In this document: piece after piece, positions 8,316-16,797 of the stretch
Layout: each line of letters starts with the position of its first letter
Position numbering within the stretch: position 1 is the stretch's first letter
Assembly (NCBI GenBank): GCA_964460465.1
Contig: CAYWSB010000094.1
Coordinates: forward strand, 1-20,811
Origin: SLRI01 sp964460465
GTDB taxonomy: Bacteria > Pseudomonadota > Alphaproteobacteria > Geminicoccales > Geminicoccaceae
Direction: 5' to 3'
DNA: 20,811 nt
The notes under the pieces: model-generated
Told to the model about the DNA's origin: nothing
The model's database searches: none
What the model saw: the letters and a program-made list of their open reading frames with translations, nothing else
Program-made: the position numbers and the translations under genes

Positions 8316-8990
8316 CTACTCCCGCGGCGGCTCCTCGACCGGACGGTAGAAGCGGTGCGGTCCGATGGTCGCCGTGGGCTCGAAGTCCTGCGCCCAGTCG
8401 GGCGCAACGTCGAGATGGTGGAAGAAAAGCGCGCCCAGGGTCAGGTCCGCGAGATCGCCGTTGAGCGCCTGCCGGGCGATCTCCGTGGTCAGGGCGTAGC
8501 GGTCCGGCTCTTCCACCTCGAGCGGGTTGCCGTCGCACCACCAGGAGAACTGGCAGGGACCGTCCGGCTGGCCCTCGGTGACGACGGCGCAGATGCGGTT
8601 CGGGAAGCGGTCGTCGGCGAGCCGGTTCATGACCACGTTGGCCACCGCGATCATGCCCTCCTCGCCCTCGCCCTTGGCCTCCCAGTAGATCGTCCGCGCA
8701 AGGCAGGTGAGCGCGTCCTCGAGCGGCTGCTGCCCTTCGGGATCGATCACCTCCGCCTCCACCTCGGTGATCGGCTCGACCGACTCGGGCGACACCGGCG
8801 CACCGGCCGCCTGCGCCTCGAGCGTCTCGACCTTCTCGAGCGTCGCCGCCGGATCCGGCGCCTCGGCAGCCGGGACCGGCGGGGCTGCTCCGGTCGGCAG
8901 GGCCGCGACGAAAAGGAGCATCGGCAAGAGGCCGCCGGCTATCGAAGCGTGGCGGGTGGTCTGTTCCAGTCGGGGGGAGCGATACTTCAT
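8316..8990 (-). CDS. Cell-wall hydrolase of the SleB/CwlJ (Hydrolase_2) family
   Basis: The 224-residue protein is probably an exported peptidoglycan hydrolase. Residues 1-36 look like a signal peptide (charged start, hydrophobic IAGGLLPMLLFVAAL core, AA cleavage region), followed by an acidic, low-complexity linker rich in A, E and P (about 37-90). The SleB-type domain spans about 93-224: CLARTIYWEAKGEG with the likely catalytic Glu104, then AVANVVMNRL, ICAVV and CQFSWWCDG. In alphaproteobacteria such proteins occur without sporulation and are thought to act in wall turnover. The chosen ATG at 8990 overlaps the ATG of the divergent RTX gene; neither it nor the alternative ATG at 8921 has a clear ribosome binding site, and the latter would lack the charged n-region. 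Its 3' end is convergent with the peptidase gene, 15 bases away. Confidence 0.88.
   Translation of the reverse strand: MKYRSPRLEQTTRHASIAGGLLPMLLFVAALPTGAAPPVPAAEAPDPAATLEKVETLEAQAAGAPVSPESVEPITEVEAEVIDPEGQQPLEDALTCLARTIYWEAKGEGEEGMIAVANVVMNRLADDRFPNRICAVVTEGQPDGPCQFSWWCDGNPLEVEEPDRYALTTEIARQALNGDLADLTLGALFFHHLDVAPDWAQDFEPTATIGPHRFYRPVEEPPRE
8972..8979 (+). promoter_or_regulatory. Ribosome binding site of the RTX gene
   Basis: A purine-rich GGGGGGAG run ends about 9 bases before the ATG at 8989 and supports that start. It lies inside codons 4-6 of the divergent cell-wall hydrolase, so the same bases serve two genes. Confidence 0.55.
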
Positions 8991-9699
8991 GGCCATTCGC
9001 ATCGATAATGTCCGCAACGCCGTCGTCGACCGCGGCAGCGACGCCGCAAGGAGCATTGCCGACGCGATCCCGGGCGACGTCAAGGACCTCGCCAAGAGCC
9101 TCGGCAGCGACAAGCCCATCTTCGGCACGCCCGGCAACGACTATCTCGTCGGCAGCAACAGCAGCGACGTCATCCTGGCCGATCCACCGGTGCAGGACGA
9201 CGGCGGCGGCGACGACGTGGTCGACGGCGGCGAGGGCAACCACGTCAGCCAGACAGCCGGCCCGGCAACGACGACGTGCAGAGCGGCCGCGGACAGGACA
9301 TCGTGCTCGGCGGTATCAACAAGGATCTGCTCCGCGGCGGCGAAGGCGACGACTGGCTGGACGGGGGCGACGGCAACGACCGGATCGTCGGCGGCAACGA
9401 CGACGTGCTCATCGACGGCCCGGGTGCCGACCGGATCGAGGACCGCACCGGCGACGACACCATCGTCCTCATGGCGGATGCCACCACGGACCTGGTGCTG
9501 ATCCTCGAGGACGACATCGGCATGGGCGTCGACCTCGTGCGCGGCTTCGACACCTCCGCACCGGGCGAGGGCGGTCGACCTCGACAGGCTGCTCGACGAC
9601 AACCTGCTCACCAGGGACGGCGTCGCGGTCAAGCCGACGACGCTGGATGCCATCGGCATCGAGTCCCTCGTCCCGCTCGACCCTGCGGAAATCGCCTGA
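8989..9699 (+). pseudogene. Short RTX-type calcium-binding repeat protein, interrupted by two one-base frameshifts
   Basis: Read with two corrections this is a protein of about 236 residues. The N-terminal part (MAIRIDNVRNAVVDRG...) leads into GTPGNDYLVG, then glycine/aspartate-rich RTX nonapeptide-like repeats (AGPGNDDVQSG, GGEGDDWLDGGDGNDRIVGG) and a C-terminal tail VDLDRLLDDN ending in DPAEIA. Such repeats bind calcium and occur in type I-secreted proteins. The frame of the ATG is correct up to about 9260; the repeats then continue in another frame from CCC at 9261-9263 (one C missing would explain it) to GGG at 9569-9571 (one G too many), after which the first frame resumes to the stop at 9697-9699. 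Uncorrected translation stops at 9501. It may be a real pseudogene or carry two homopolymer sequencing errors. Confidence 0.8.
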
Positions 9700-9717
9700 G
9701 CGAAGCCGGCCGCATGT

Positions 9718-10521
9718 TCAGCCCGTCCGCGCGCCGTCCAGCCGACAGACGACGCCCGCCAGCCGCGCGTCCGGCACCGGGTAGCGCGCCATCACGAGCG
9801 GGTCGTGCCCTGGCACGATCCGCTCCGGGTTCGCCGCCAGCGCCCGCAGACGGTCGTAGCCGCGCAGCGTCTTCTCGACGTCGTGCGTGATGATGAACGG
9901 CCGGCCCTGCTCCATGTTCTCGTAGAAGTGCGCGGTGTCCGAGGCCAGGACCAGCGGCCCCGCTGCCGTCTCGACCCGCACGCACTGGATGCCTTTCGAG
10001 TGCCCGCCCAGCATGTGCACGGTCACACCCGGCGCCACCGCCCCGTCGCCGTCCTTGAACACCACCCGGCCGGAATAGACCCGCCGGACCATCTGGCAGA
10101 CATGCTCCACGCTGTAGGGCGCTCTCAGCGCCTCGTGGCACATGCAGGCGCCGGTCACGTAGCCCATCTCCGCCTCCTGGAGGTGGAACCGCGCGTTCGG
10201 GAAATCGTCCAGCGTGCCGGCGTGGTCGTTGTGCAGGTGGGTGATGATCACGTCCTCGATCGCACCGGCATCGACGCCGAGCATCGCCAGCGCCTCGCGC
10301 GGCAGCTGGTCGAGCTTGCGCCCGCGCCGCGCCGCCTCCTCGTGCTCGAAACCGGTGTCGACGACGATGGTCCGCGTCGCGTTGCGGATCACCCAGACAT
10401 AGAAGTCGAGTGGCATGGGTGCGGTCTCGTGCGGGTCGAGCTGCATGAAGTTCTCCCGCCGCCGGCGGTTCGCCACCGTCCCGTAGCGCACCGCAAAGAC
10501 CTCGTAGCGATCGTCGGCCAT
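9718..10521 (-). CDS. Metallo-beta-lactamase-fold hydrolase, N-acyl-homoserine lactonase-like
   Basis: The 267-residue protein belongs to the metallo-beta-lactamase superfamily and most resembles the AHL-lactonase (AiiA/AttM) group. The first metal motif is HLHNDH at residues 95-100 (HxHxDH), followed by the GGHSKG histidine, the bridging aspartate in ASDTAHFY and the late histidine in VPGHDP. The N-terminal FVWVIR-like strand and VVDTGF segment also fit. It has no signal peptide. The ATG at 10521 has GGAGG seven bases upstream, better than the GTG just before it. It lies 39 bases after cobK on the same strand, so it may be co-transcribed with cbiD-cobK. Whether it cleaves a quorum-sensing signal or another lactone/ester is unknown; a link to corrin lactone chemistry is speculative. 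It is convergent with the RTX gene. Confidence 0.85.
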   Translation of the reverse strand: MADDRYEVFAVRYGTVANRRRRENFMQLDPHETAPMPLDFYVWVIRNATRTIVVDTGFEHEEAARRGRKLDQLPREALAMLGVDAGAIEDVIITHLHNDHAGTLDDFPNARFHLQEAEMGYVTGACMCHEALRAPYSVEHVCQMVRRVYSGRVVFKDGDGAVAPGVTVHMLGGHSKGIQCVRVETAAGPLVLASDTAHFYENMEQGRPFIITHDVEKTLRGYDRLRALAANPERIVPGHDPLVMARYPVPDARLAGVVCRLDGARTG

Positions 10522-10560
10522 CACCCCGCCTCCCCGTCTCGTTGTCCAGCCGGCCCCTGA

Positions 10561-11319
10561 CTACCCGGAAACCAGCCGGTCGACCACAGCCACGGCACCG
10601 GCGACATCGGCCACGGCCTCACCCGTCCCGCGCGGCGGCCGCTCGAGCAGCACGACGGGCAGGCCCAGCGCCCGCGCGGCATCCAGCTTCGCCCGGGCGC
10701 CATCGCCGCCGCTGTCGCGTGAGAGCACGACGTCGATGCGCTGCTCGACCAGGAGCGCCCGCTCGGCCTCGGGTGTGAACGGCCCGCGGCCGGAAAGCCA
10801 GGTGACGTTGGCCGGCAGCGCGGCCGGCGCCTCGATGCCGCGCACCACAAACGCGAATGGTGCATCGGCGAGCGCCGGCACGGCCCGGGCCCCGACGGCG
10901 GCGAAGACCCGCCGGGCGTCGAGACCGGCGAGCGCTCGCAGCGCCGCGGCGAGGTCGCCCACACGCTGCCAGCGGTCGCCCGGGCCTGCCCGCCAGCCCG
11001 GACGCTCGAGCCTGAGATACCGGCAGCCGGCGGCTTCGGCGGCGGCCACCGCCGTCGCGCTGATCCGCGTGGCGAAGGGATGGCTGGCGTCGACGACGAG
11101 GCCGACGCGCTCGGTCTCGAGCCAGCTCTGCAGGCCCGCGACGCCGCCGAACCCGCCGATCCGATGCACGCCGGCCGGCAGCCGCGGGGCGCTGGTCACC
11201 CCGGCGAGCGAGGAGGTCGCCCGGACGCCCGGCCGCTCGGCGAGCGCCGCGGCCAGGGCATAGCCCTCACCGGTGCCGCCCAGGATCAGGACGTGCGGCG
11301 GCTCACCAGCCGGGGGCAT
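10561..11319 (-). CDS. cobK: Precorrin-6A/cobalt-precorrin-6A reductase CobK/CbiJ
   Basis: CobK reduces the macrocycle of precorrin-6A with NADPH. The 252-residue product begins with a nucleotide-binding motif (HVLILGGTGEGYALAAAL), continues with IGGFGG and VVDASHPFA, then the YLRLERPGW block, VFAAVGARAVPAL and the C-terminal VLSRDSGGDGARAKLDAA motif, all diagnostic of CobK/CbiJ. The ATG at 11319 puts the motif nine residues in; an in-frame ATG 33 bases upstream is possible. The start overlaps the end of cbiD by 17 bases, indicating coupled translation. The lactonase-like gene follows 39 bases downstream. In the other corrin block of this window the cobK step is missing, so the two blocks complete each other. 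Confidence 0.94.
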   Translation of the reverse strand: MPPAGEPPHVLILGGTGEGYALAAALAERPGVRATSSLAGVTSAPRLPAGVHRIGGFGGVAGLQSWLETERVGLVVDASHPFATRISATAVAAAEAAGCRYLRLERPGWRAGPGDRWQRVGDLAAALRALAGLDARRVFAAVGARAVPALADAPFAFVVRGIEAPAALPANVTWLSGRGPFTPEAERALLVEQRIDVVLSRDSGGDGARAKLDAARALGLPVVLLERPPRGTGEAVADVAGAVAVVDRLVSG

Positions 11320-12391
11320 GGGCGAGCACGTCACCGGCGCGGTCGACGACAATGGCCTCGATCGCCAGCCGGTCGCCGGCGGCGGCCAGCGCCTGGTCCC
11401 TTGCCCGTGCGGCGATGCGGGCCGCGAGCGCCGCCCGATGCGGGCCGGCCACGGCCAGCACCTCGCCCGCCGAGACGGCGTGGCGCGCCGCCGCGCCGGC
11501 CGCGGAATCGATGGCGTCGAGCTCGGCCGCGAGATCGGCGATGTCGACCGCCGACCGGCTGGAGTGCAGGTCGAGATGGCCCTGCGCCAGCTTGGCCAGC
11601 TTGGCGAACCCGCCGGCCAGGGTCACCCGCGGCACGGGCCTGCGCTTGAGGTATTTGAGCGTGCCGCCGGCGAAGTCGCCCATGTCGAGCAGCGCCATGT
11701 CGGGGAGGTGGTAGAGCGCCTGGACGGTGCGCTCGGAGGTGCTGCCGGTGCAGGCGGCGATGTGGTCGAGCCCGGCGGCCCTCGCCACGTCGACGCCGCG
11801 ATGGATCGAGTGGATCCAGGACGAGCAGCTGTAGGGGATGACGATGCCGGTGGTCCCCAGGATCGAGAGCCCGCCCACGATGCCGAGCCGGGGGTTGAGC
11901 GTCCTTAGCGCCAGCTCGGCCCCGCCCGGAATGGCGATCTCGACGTCGAGGTCGAGCCCCTGCCCGGTGCGGATCGCCCCCTCCTCCAAGACCTCGGTGA
12001 TCATCCGCCGGGGCACGGGGTTGATGGCCGGCTCCCCCGGCGGGATCGGCAGGCCGGGGCGGGTCACCGTGCCGACGCCCTCGCCGGCCCGGAAGCGGAT
12101 GCCCCGGCCGTCGCCGCGGTCGCGCAGCGTGGCGATCACCAGCGCCTTGTCGGTGACGTCCGGATCGTCGCCGGCATCCTTGATCACGCCGGCCCTGGCC
12201 CAGCCGGGGCCCGCCTCGCGCCGGGCCAGGGGGAACGACGGGGTCTGGCCTCTGGGCAGCCGGATGGTCACGGGATCGGGGAAGCCCTCGCCAGCCAGCG
12301 CCAGGAACGCCGCCTTCGCCGCCGCCGTGGCGCAGGCGCCGGTGGTCCAGCCGCGACGCAGCGCCGTCCGGTTATCCGGCTGGCGGCTCAT
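11303..12391 (-). CDS. cbiD: Cobalt-precorrin-5B C1-methyltransferase CbiD
   Basis: CbiD methylates C-1 of cobalt-precorrin-5B, the step done by CobF in the aerobic pathway. The 362-residue product carries the N-terminal RRGWTTGACATAAAKAA motif, the NPVPRRMI block, and the strongly conserved LGIVGGLSILGTTGIVIPYS followed by SSWIHSIHRGVDVAR and a TGSTSE motif. Length and motifs fit CbiD well. The ATG at 12391 comes ten residues before the RGWTTG motif and has no obvious ribosome binding site. It is the first gene of a minus-strand set cbiD-cobK-lactonase and diverges from cobB. Together with the CbiG domain elsewhere in the window it implies the early-cobalt branch. Confidence 0.95.
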   Translation of the reverse strand: MSRQPDNRTALRRGWTTGACATAAAKAAFLALAGEGFPDPVTIRLPRGQTPSFPLARREAGPGWARAGVIKDAGDDPDVTDKALVIATLRDRGDGRGIRFRAGEGVGTVTRPGLPIPPGEPAINPVPRRMITEVLEEGAIRTGQGLDLDVEIAIPGGAELALRTLNPRLGIVGGLSILGTTGIVIPYSCSSWIHSIHRGVDVARAAGLDHIAACTGSTSERTVQALYHLPDMALLDMGDFAGGTLKYLKRRPVPRVTLAGGFAKLAKLAQGHLDLHSSRSAVDIADLAAELDAIDSAAGAAARHAVSAGEVLAVAGPHRAALAARIAARARDQALAAAGDRLAIEAIVVDRAGDVLAHAPGW

Positions 12392-12477
12392 GGTGTGTGC
12401 AGGCCCACGGAACGGCTGGGCATCGCCCCTCGATTTCCCTATCAGCGGCGCATGATCCTGCGCCCGAACGAGACCCC
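12392..12477. other. Divergent intergenic region between cbiD and cobB
   Basis: These 86 bases must hold or adjoin the start signals of both cbiD and cobB. I see no clear promoter boxes. On the minus strand an ATAGGGAA octamer recalls one box of the cobalamin riboswitch, but the rest of the element is absent and the space is too short for it. A small inverted repeat (GCGCA, six-base loop, TGCGC) lies near 12448-12463. Confidence 0.35.
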
Positions 12478-13800
12478 GTGACCGCCCCCGCCATCATCGT
12501 CGCCGCCCCGCAATCGGGCTCCGGCAAGACGCTGGTGACGCTCGGCCTGATCCGGGCGCTCAAGGATCGCGGCCTCGGGGTCGGCAGCTTCAAGACCGGG
12601 CCCGACTATATCGACCCCGCCTTCCACGCGCGAGCCTCGGGCCGGCCCTGCCGCAACCTCGACAGCTGGGCGATGCGCCTCGACAGCCTCGTGGCGCTCT
12701 TCGCCGCCGCCGGCCGGGAGGCCGACATCGTCATCGGCGAGGGGGTGATGGGCCTCTTCGACGGGGCCCCGGACGGCACCGGCTCGACCGCCGATCTCGC
12801 CGCCCTGCTCGGTCTGCCGGTGCTCCTCGTCGTCGACGCCCGGCGGATGGCGCAGAGCGTGGCCCCGCTGATCGAGGGCTTCCTCCGCTTCAGGAGCGAC
12901 GTCGCGATCGACGCCATCGTCCTCAACGCCACGGGCTCCGACCGGCACCGCCGCACGCTCCTCAAGGCCTGCGACGACCGCTTCTCCACGCCCGTCCTCG
13001 GCTGCCTGCCCAGGCTCGCCGACCTCGAGCTCCCCGCCCGGCATCTCGGCCTCGTCCAGGCGGCCGAGCACCCGGACCTCGAAGCCTTCATCGGCCGCGC
13101 GGCCGGCCTCGTGGCCGAGCATCTCGACCTCGACCGCCTCCTCCGGCTCGCCCGCCGGCCGACACTCGACCTCATGGCCGGCGGGCTCGGCCTCTGGCCC
13201 GCCATCGGCCAGCACATCGCGGTAGCGCGCGACGCCGCCTTCGCCTTCGCCTATCCCGCCGTGCTCGAGGCCTGGCACGACCAGGGCGCCAGCGTCCATC
13301 CCTTCTCGCCGCTCGCCGACGAGGCGCCCGACGCCGCGGCCGATGCCGTCTACCTGCCCGGCGGCTATCCCGAGCTCCACGCCGGCCGGCTCGCCGGCAA
13401 CCGGACCTTCCTCGAGGGCCTGCGGTCGGCCGCCGGGCGTGGGGCCTTCGTCTATGGCGAGTGCGGCGGCTACATGGTGCTGGGCCGCAGCCTGACCGAC
13501 CGCGACGGCGCCCGTCACGCCATGGCCGGGCTCTTGCCCGTGAGCACGAGCTTCGCCGAGCCAGGGTTGCACCTCGGCTATCGCCGCCTCCGGCTCCTGG
13601 AGAGCGGCCCGCTCGGCCATCGCAACGTCCCCTGGCGCGGCCACGAGTTCCACTATGCGTGCGAGACCGAGCGTCACGGCCAGGCCCTCTTCGCCGTGGC
13701 GGACGCGAGCGGCGACGCCCTCGGCGATGCCGGCTGCGTCTCCGGCAAGGTTGCCGGCTCCTTCCTCCACCTGATCGACCGCCACCCGCCATTCGGCTAG
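12478..13800 (+). CDS. cobB: Cobyrinic/hydrogenobyrinic acid a,c-diamide synthase CobB/CbiA
   Basis: This glutamine-dependent, ATP-using enzyme amidates the a and c side chains of (hydrogeno)cobyrinic acid. The 440-residue protein has an N-terminal dethiobiotin-synthetase-like domain with the P-loop APQSGSGKT (residues 10-18), FKTGPDYIDPAFH, and GEGVMGLFDG. The C-terminal class-I glutamine amidotransferase-like domain has YLPGGYPELHA, the nucleophile Cys329 in YGECGGYMVLG and late histidines in HEFHY and FLHLID. The GTG at 12478 was chosen because the family starts only a few residues before the P-loop; an in-frame ATG at 12397 would extend the protein across the divergent promoter region. 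If the pathway here is of the early-cobalt kind, the function is that of CbiA. It diverges from cbiD; the TRAP binding-protein gene follows after 56 bases. Confidence 0.94.
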   Translation: MTAPAIIVAAPQSGSGKTLVTLGLIRALKDRGLGVGSFKTGPDYIDPAFHARASGRPCRNLDSWAMRLDSLVALFAAAGREADIVIGEGVMGLFDGAPDGTGSTADLAALLGLPVLLVVDARRMAQSVAPLIEGFLRFRSDVAIDAIVLNATGSDRHRRTLLKACDDRFSTPVLGCLPRLADLELPARHLGLVQAAEHPDLEAFIGRAAGLVAEHLDLDRLLRLARRPTLDLMAGGLGLWPAIGQHIAVARDAAFAFAYPAVLEAWHDQGASVHPFSPLADEAPDAAADAVYLPGGYPELHAGRLAGNRTFLEGLRSAAGRGAFVYGECGGYMVLGRSLTDRDGARHAMAGLLPVSTSFAEPGLHLGYRRLRLLESGPLGHRNVPWRGHEFHYACETERHGQALFAVADASGDALGDAGCVSGKVAGSFLHLIDRHPPFG

Positions 13801-13856
13801 CGAGCGCAGGCGGCTGCGGCTATGAGGGTGCGGCAATCCGAGAGGGAGGTCCTTCG

Positions 13857-14942
13857 ATGAAACGCCGCGACATCCTCGCCGCCAGCGCCGCCGCCGCGGC
13901 GACCGCCAGCATCGCCGCCCCGGCCATCGCCCAGGGGATCACCGAGTGGAACATGGTGATGCCCTGGCCGCGCAACACGCCGGGCGTGGGCGTCAATGCC
14001 GAGCGCTTCGCCCAGCGCGTCACCGAGATGTCCGGCGGCCGCCTGACCATCAAGCTTTTCGCCGCGGGCGAGCTGGTGCCGCCCTTCGAGGGCCTCGATG
14101 CCGTCTCCTCGGGCACCGCCGACTGCGGCCACGCGCCCCCCTATTTCTGGGTCGGCAAGGCGCCCGTGCTCAACTACTTCACCGGCATCCCGTTCGGCCT
14201 CACCGCCAACGAGCTCGCCGCCTGGTTCCAGTTCGGCGGGGCGCTCGAGCTCTGGCAGGAGGTCTATGACGCGTTCAACGTCATCCCCTTCTATGCCGGC
14301 TCCTCGGGCGTCCAGGCCGGCGGCTGGTTCCGCAATCCCATCAACGGCCTCGCCGACCTCCAGGGCCTCAAGTTCCGCATCGCCGGCCTCGGCGGCGAGG
14401 TGATGCGCCGGCTGGGGGTGAACACCGTCATCCTGCCGCCGGGCGAGATCGGCCCCGCCATGATGGCGGGCACGGTCGATGCGGTGGAGTGGATCGGCCC
14501 CTGGAACGACCGCGCCTTCGGCCTGCAGCGGCTGGCCAAGTACTACTACAACCCATCCTTCCACGAGCCCGGCCCCGGCCTCGAGATCATCGTCAACAAG
14601 GACAGCTGGGCGGCGCTCACCCCGGACCTGCAGGCGATCATCAAGGCCGCGGCCGCCGCCACCGCCTTCGAGACGCTGGCCGACTTCACCTACCACAACA
14701 CGATCAGCTACCTGCCGCTGCTCGAGGAGGAGGGGGTCCAGTCGCTGCCCTGGCCCGACGACGTGATCGACGCCATGGCGCGCGAGACCTGGGCCGTCCT
14801 CGAGGACCTGGCCGCCACCGACGACCACGCCCGCCGCGTCCACACGAGCTTCATGGACTTCCTCAAGCAGTGCGACCGCTACGCCCAAAGCTTCGACTCG
14901 GCGATCCTCCAGCTCCGCCAAAGAGCACTGGCGCAGCTCTGA
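13857..14942 (+). CDS. TRAP transporter substrate-binding protein, DctP/TakP-like, Tat-exported
   Basis: This 361-residue periplasmic binding protein should deliver an organic acid to a TRAP transporter. The N-terminus MKRRDILAASAAAAA, with twin arginines at 3-4 and an AxA site near APAIAQ, is a Tat-type signal. The body matches the TakP (2-oxoacid) group: RLTIKLFAAGELVPPFEGLD, GVQAGGWFR, LKFRIAGLGGEVMRRLGV with Arg174 as a likely carboxylate ligand, and VEWIGPWND with Glu211/Trp212 corresponding to the substrate/cation site in TakP. The start has a strong GGGAGG ribosome binding site at good spacing. No membrane subunits (DctQ, DctM) are in the window, so it is an orphan here. The ligand is inferred from resemblance only; 2-oxo or hydroxy acids are the best guess. 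A strong hairpin follows the stop. Confidence 0.9.
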   Translation: MKRRDILAASAAAAATASIAAPAIAQGITEWNMVMPWPRNTPGVGVNAERFAQRVTEMSGGRLTIKLFAAGELVPPFEGLDAVSSGTADCGHAPPYFWVGKAPVLNYFTGIPFGLTANELAAWFQFGGALELWQEVYDAFNVIPFYAGSSGVQAGGWFRNPINGLADLQGLKFRIAGLGGEVMRRLGVNTVILPPGEIGPAMMAGTVDAVEWIGPWNDRAFGLQRLAKYYYNPSFHEPGPGLEIIVNKDSWAALTPDLQAIIKAAAAATAFETLADFTYHNTISYLPLLEEEGVQSLPWPDDVIDAMARETWAVLEDLAATDDHARRVHTSFMDFLKQCDRYAQSFDSAILQLRQRALAQL

Positions 14943-14950
14943 CGCGTCCA

Positions 14951-14975
14951 GGGGGCGTCCCGCCGGGGCGCCCCC
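14951..14975 (+). terminator. Strong hairpin after the TRAP binding-protein gene
   Basis: An 11-base stem (one G-T pair) closes a 3-base GCC loop, starting 8 bases after the stop codon. It is very stable, but no T-run follows, as is common in such GC-rich genomes. It likely ends or protects the transcript. Confidence 0.6.
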
Positions 14976-14989
14976 GAGCCATTGCGGTG

Positions 14990-15016
14990 TTGCCGGCAAG
15001 ATTTCTCGGCTAATAT
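14990..15016 (+). promoter_or_regulatory. Possible promoter of the coiled-coil gene
   Basis: TTGCCG (14990-14995) and TAATAT (15011-15016) resemble -35 and -10 boxes and lie in a locally AT-richer stretch before the ATG at 15043. The spacing of 15 bases is shorter than ideal, so support is weak. Confidence 0.3.
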
Positions 15017-15042
15017 CGCCTTGGGCTATCGAGAAACGGACG

Positions 15043-15417
15043 ATGACGGGCAACGGCGACGAGCGTCAAGAACGGACACTCGAGCGCATCGAGGCGAAGC
15101 TGGATCGGCTCGTCGAGATGGTCTCCAGTCATTCGAGCCGCTTCGCGTCGCTCGAAAGCCGGATCGACGGCGTCGAAAGCCGCCTCCTGAAGCATGGCGC
15201 CGTCATCGACGCCCAGGGCAGCAAGCTCGATCACGCCAGAACGGAGCTCCTGCTGCGCCTGGACAATCTCCGCCTCGAGCTCCTCCAGGCAGCCGAGGAC
15301 GAAGCTCGGTTCATGAACAGCGGCCAGCGACTGATCGCCGAGAGCCGGCTCGACGAGATCAAGGCGCAACTCGACGACCTCGCCCGTCGGCTCGAGGCGC
15401 TTGAAAAGGCCACCTGA
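15043..15417 (+). CDS. Small coiled-coil protein of unknown function
   Basis: The 124-residue product is highly charged and shows heptad-like leucine/isoleucine spacing over nearly its whole length (ERIEAKLDRLVEMVSSH, SLESRIDGVESRLLKHG, IKAQLDDLARRLEALEKA), so it is almost certainly a long coiled coil. No signal peptide, membrane segment or metal motif is seen. I do not recognise a specific family; similar short proteins are often annotated as hypothetical. The ATG at 15043 has a weak purine-rich GAGAAACGG upstream. The gene ends 9 bases before a perfect hairpin shared with the convergent TIR gene. The opposite strand is also open here, but the coiled-coil composition favours this reading. 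Confidence 0.7.
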   Translation: MTGNGDERQERTLERIEAKLDRLVEMVSSHSSRFASLESRIDGVESRLLKHGAVIDAQGSKLDHARTELLLRLDNLRLELLQAAEDEARFMNSGQRLIAESRLDEIKAQLDDLARRLEALEKAT

Positions 15418-15426
15418 ACCGTACCG

Positions 15427-15445
15427 CTGGGGGCTCCGCCCCCAG
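15427..15445. terminator. Perfect hairpin between convergent genes
   Basis: CTGGGGGC, loop TCC, GCCCCCAG forms an 8-base stem followed by ACCCCC. It lies between the coiled-coil gene and the convergent TIR-FGE gene and could end both transcripts. This sequence type is frequent between genes in GC-rich alphaproteobacteria. Confidence 0.6.
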
Positions 15446-15477
15446 ACCCCCAAAGAGGCAAGGGGTAAGCTCCGCCT

Positions 15478-16707
<1,230 letters not shown>

Positions 16708-16781
16708 GGGCCCTTCTGCTCCAGGATCACGTCGCCTGGTTACCAGCGATCGCACTGGGACAAAAGGCGCTGCCACATGGG

Positions 16782-16797
16782 GGGCAGAGCCCTGCCC
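16782..16797 (-). terminator. Hairpin at the end of arfB, possible terminator
   Basis: GGGCAG, a 4-base loop and CTGCCC form a 6-base stem, extendable by a G-T and a G-C pair, immediately after the arfB stop. On the minus strand a run of C, not T, follows, so activity is uncertain. Confidence 0.35.

Noticed and set aside
8707..8988. Longer N-terminus for the RTX gene (frame open upstream)
   Set aside because: The upstream part is low-complexity S/A/T/G-rich sequence that mirrors the hydrolase gene, and a ribosome binding site supports the ATG at 8989.
9261..9571. Programmed ribosomal frameshifting in the RTX gene
   Set aside because: Two opposite shifts would be needed, and neither site has a slippery heptamer of the usual type or a clear stimulatory structure; indel errors or mutations are simpler.
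12392..12477. Possible cobalamin riboswitch on the minus strand before cbiD (ATAGGGAA octamer)
   Set aside because: Only one short box matches; the gap is 86 bases, far shorter than the element, and no proper B12 box or paired arms are visible.
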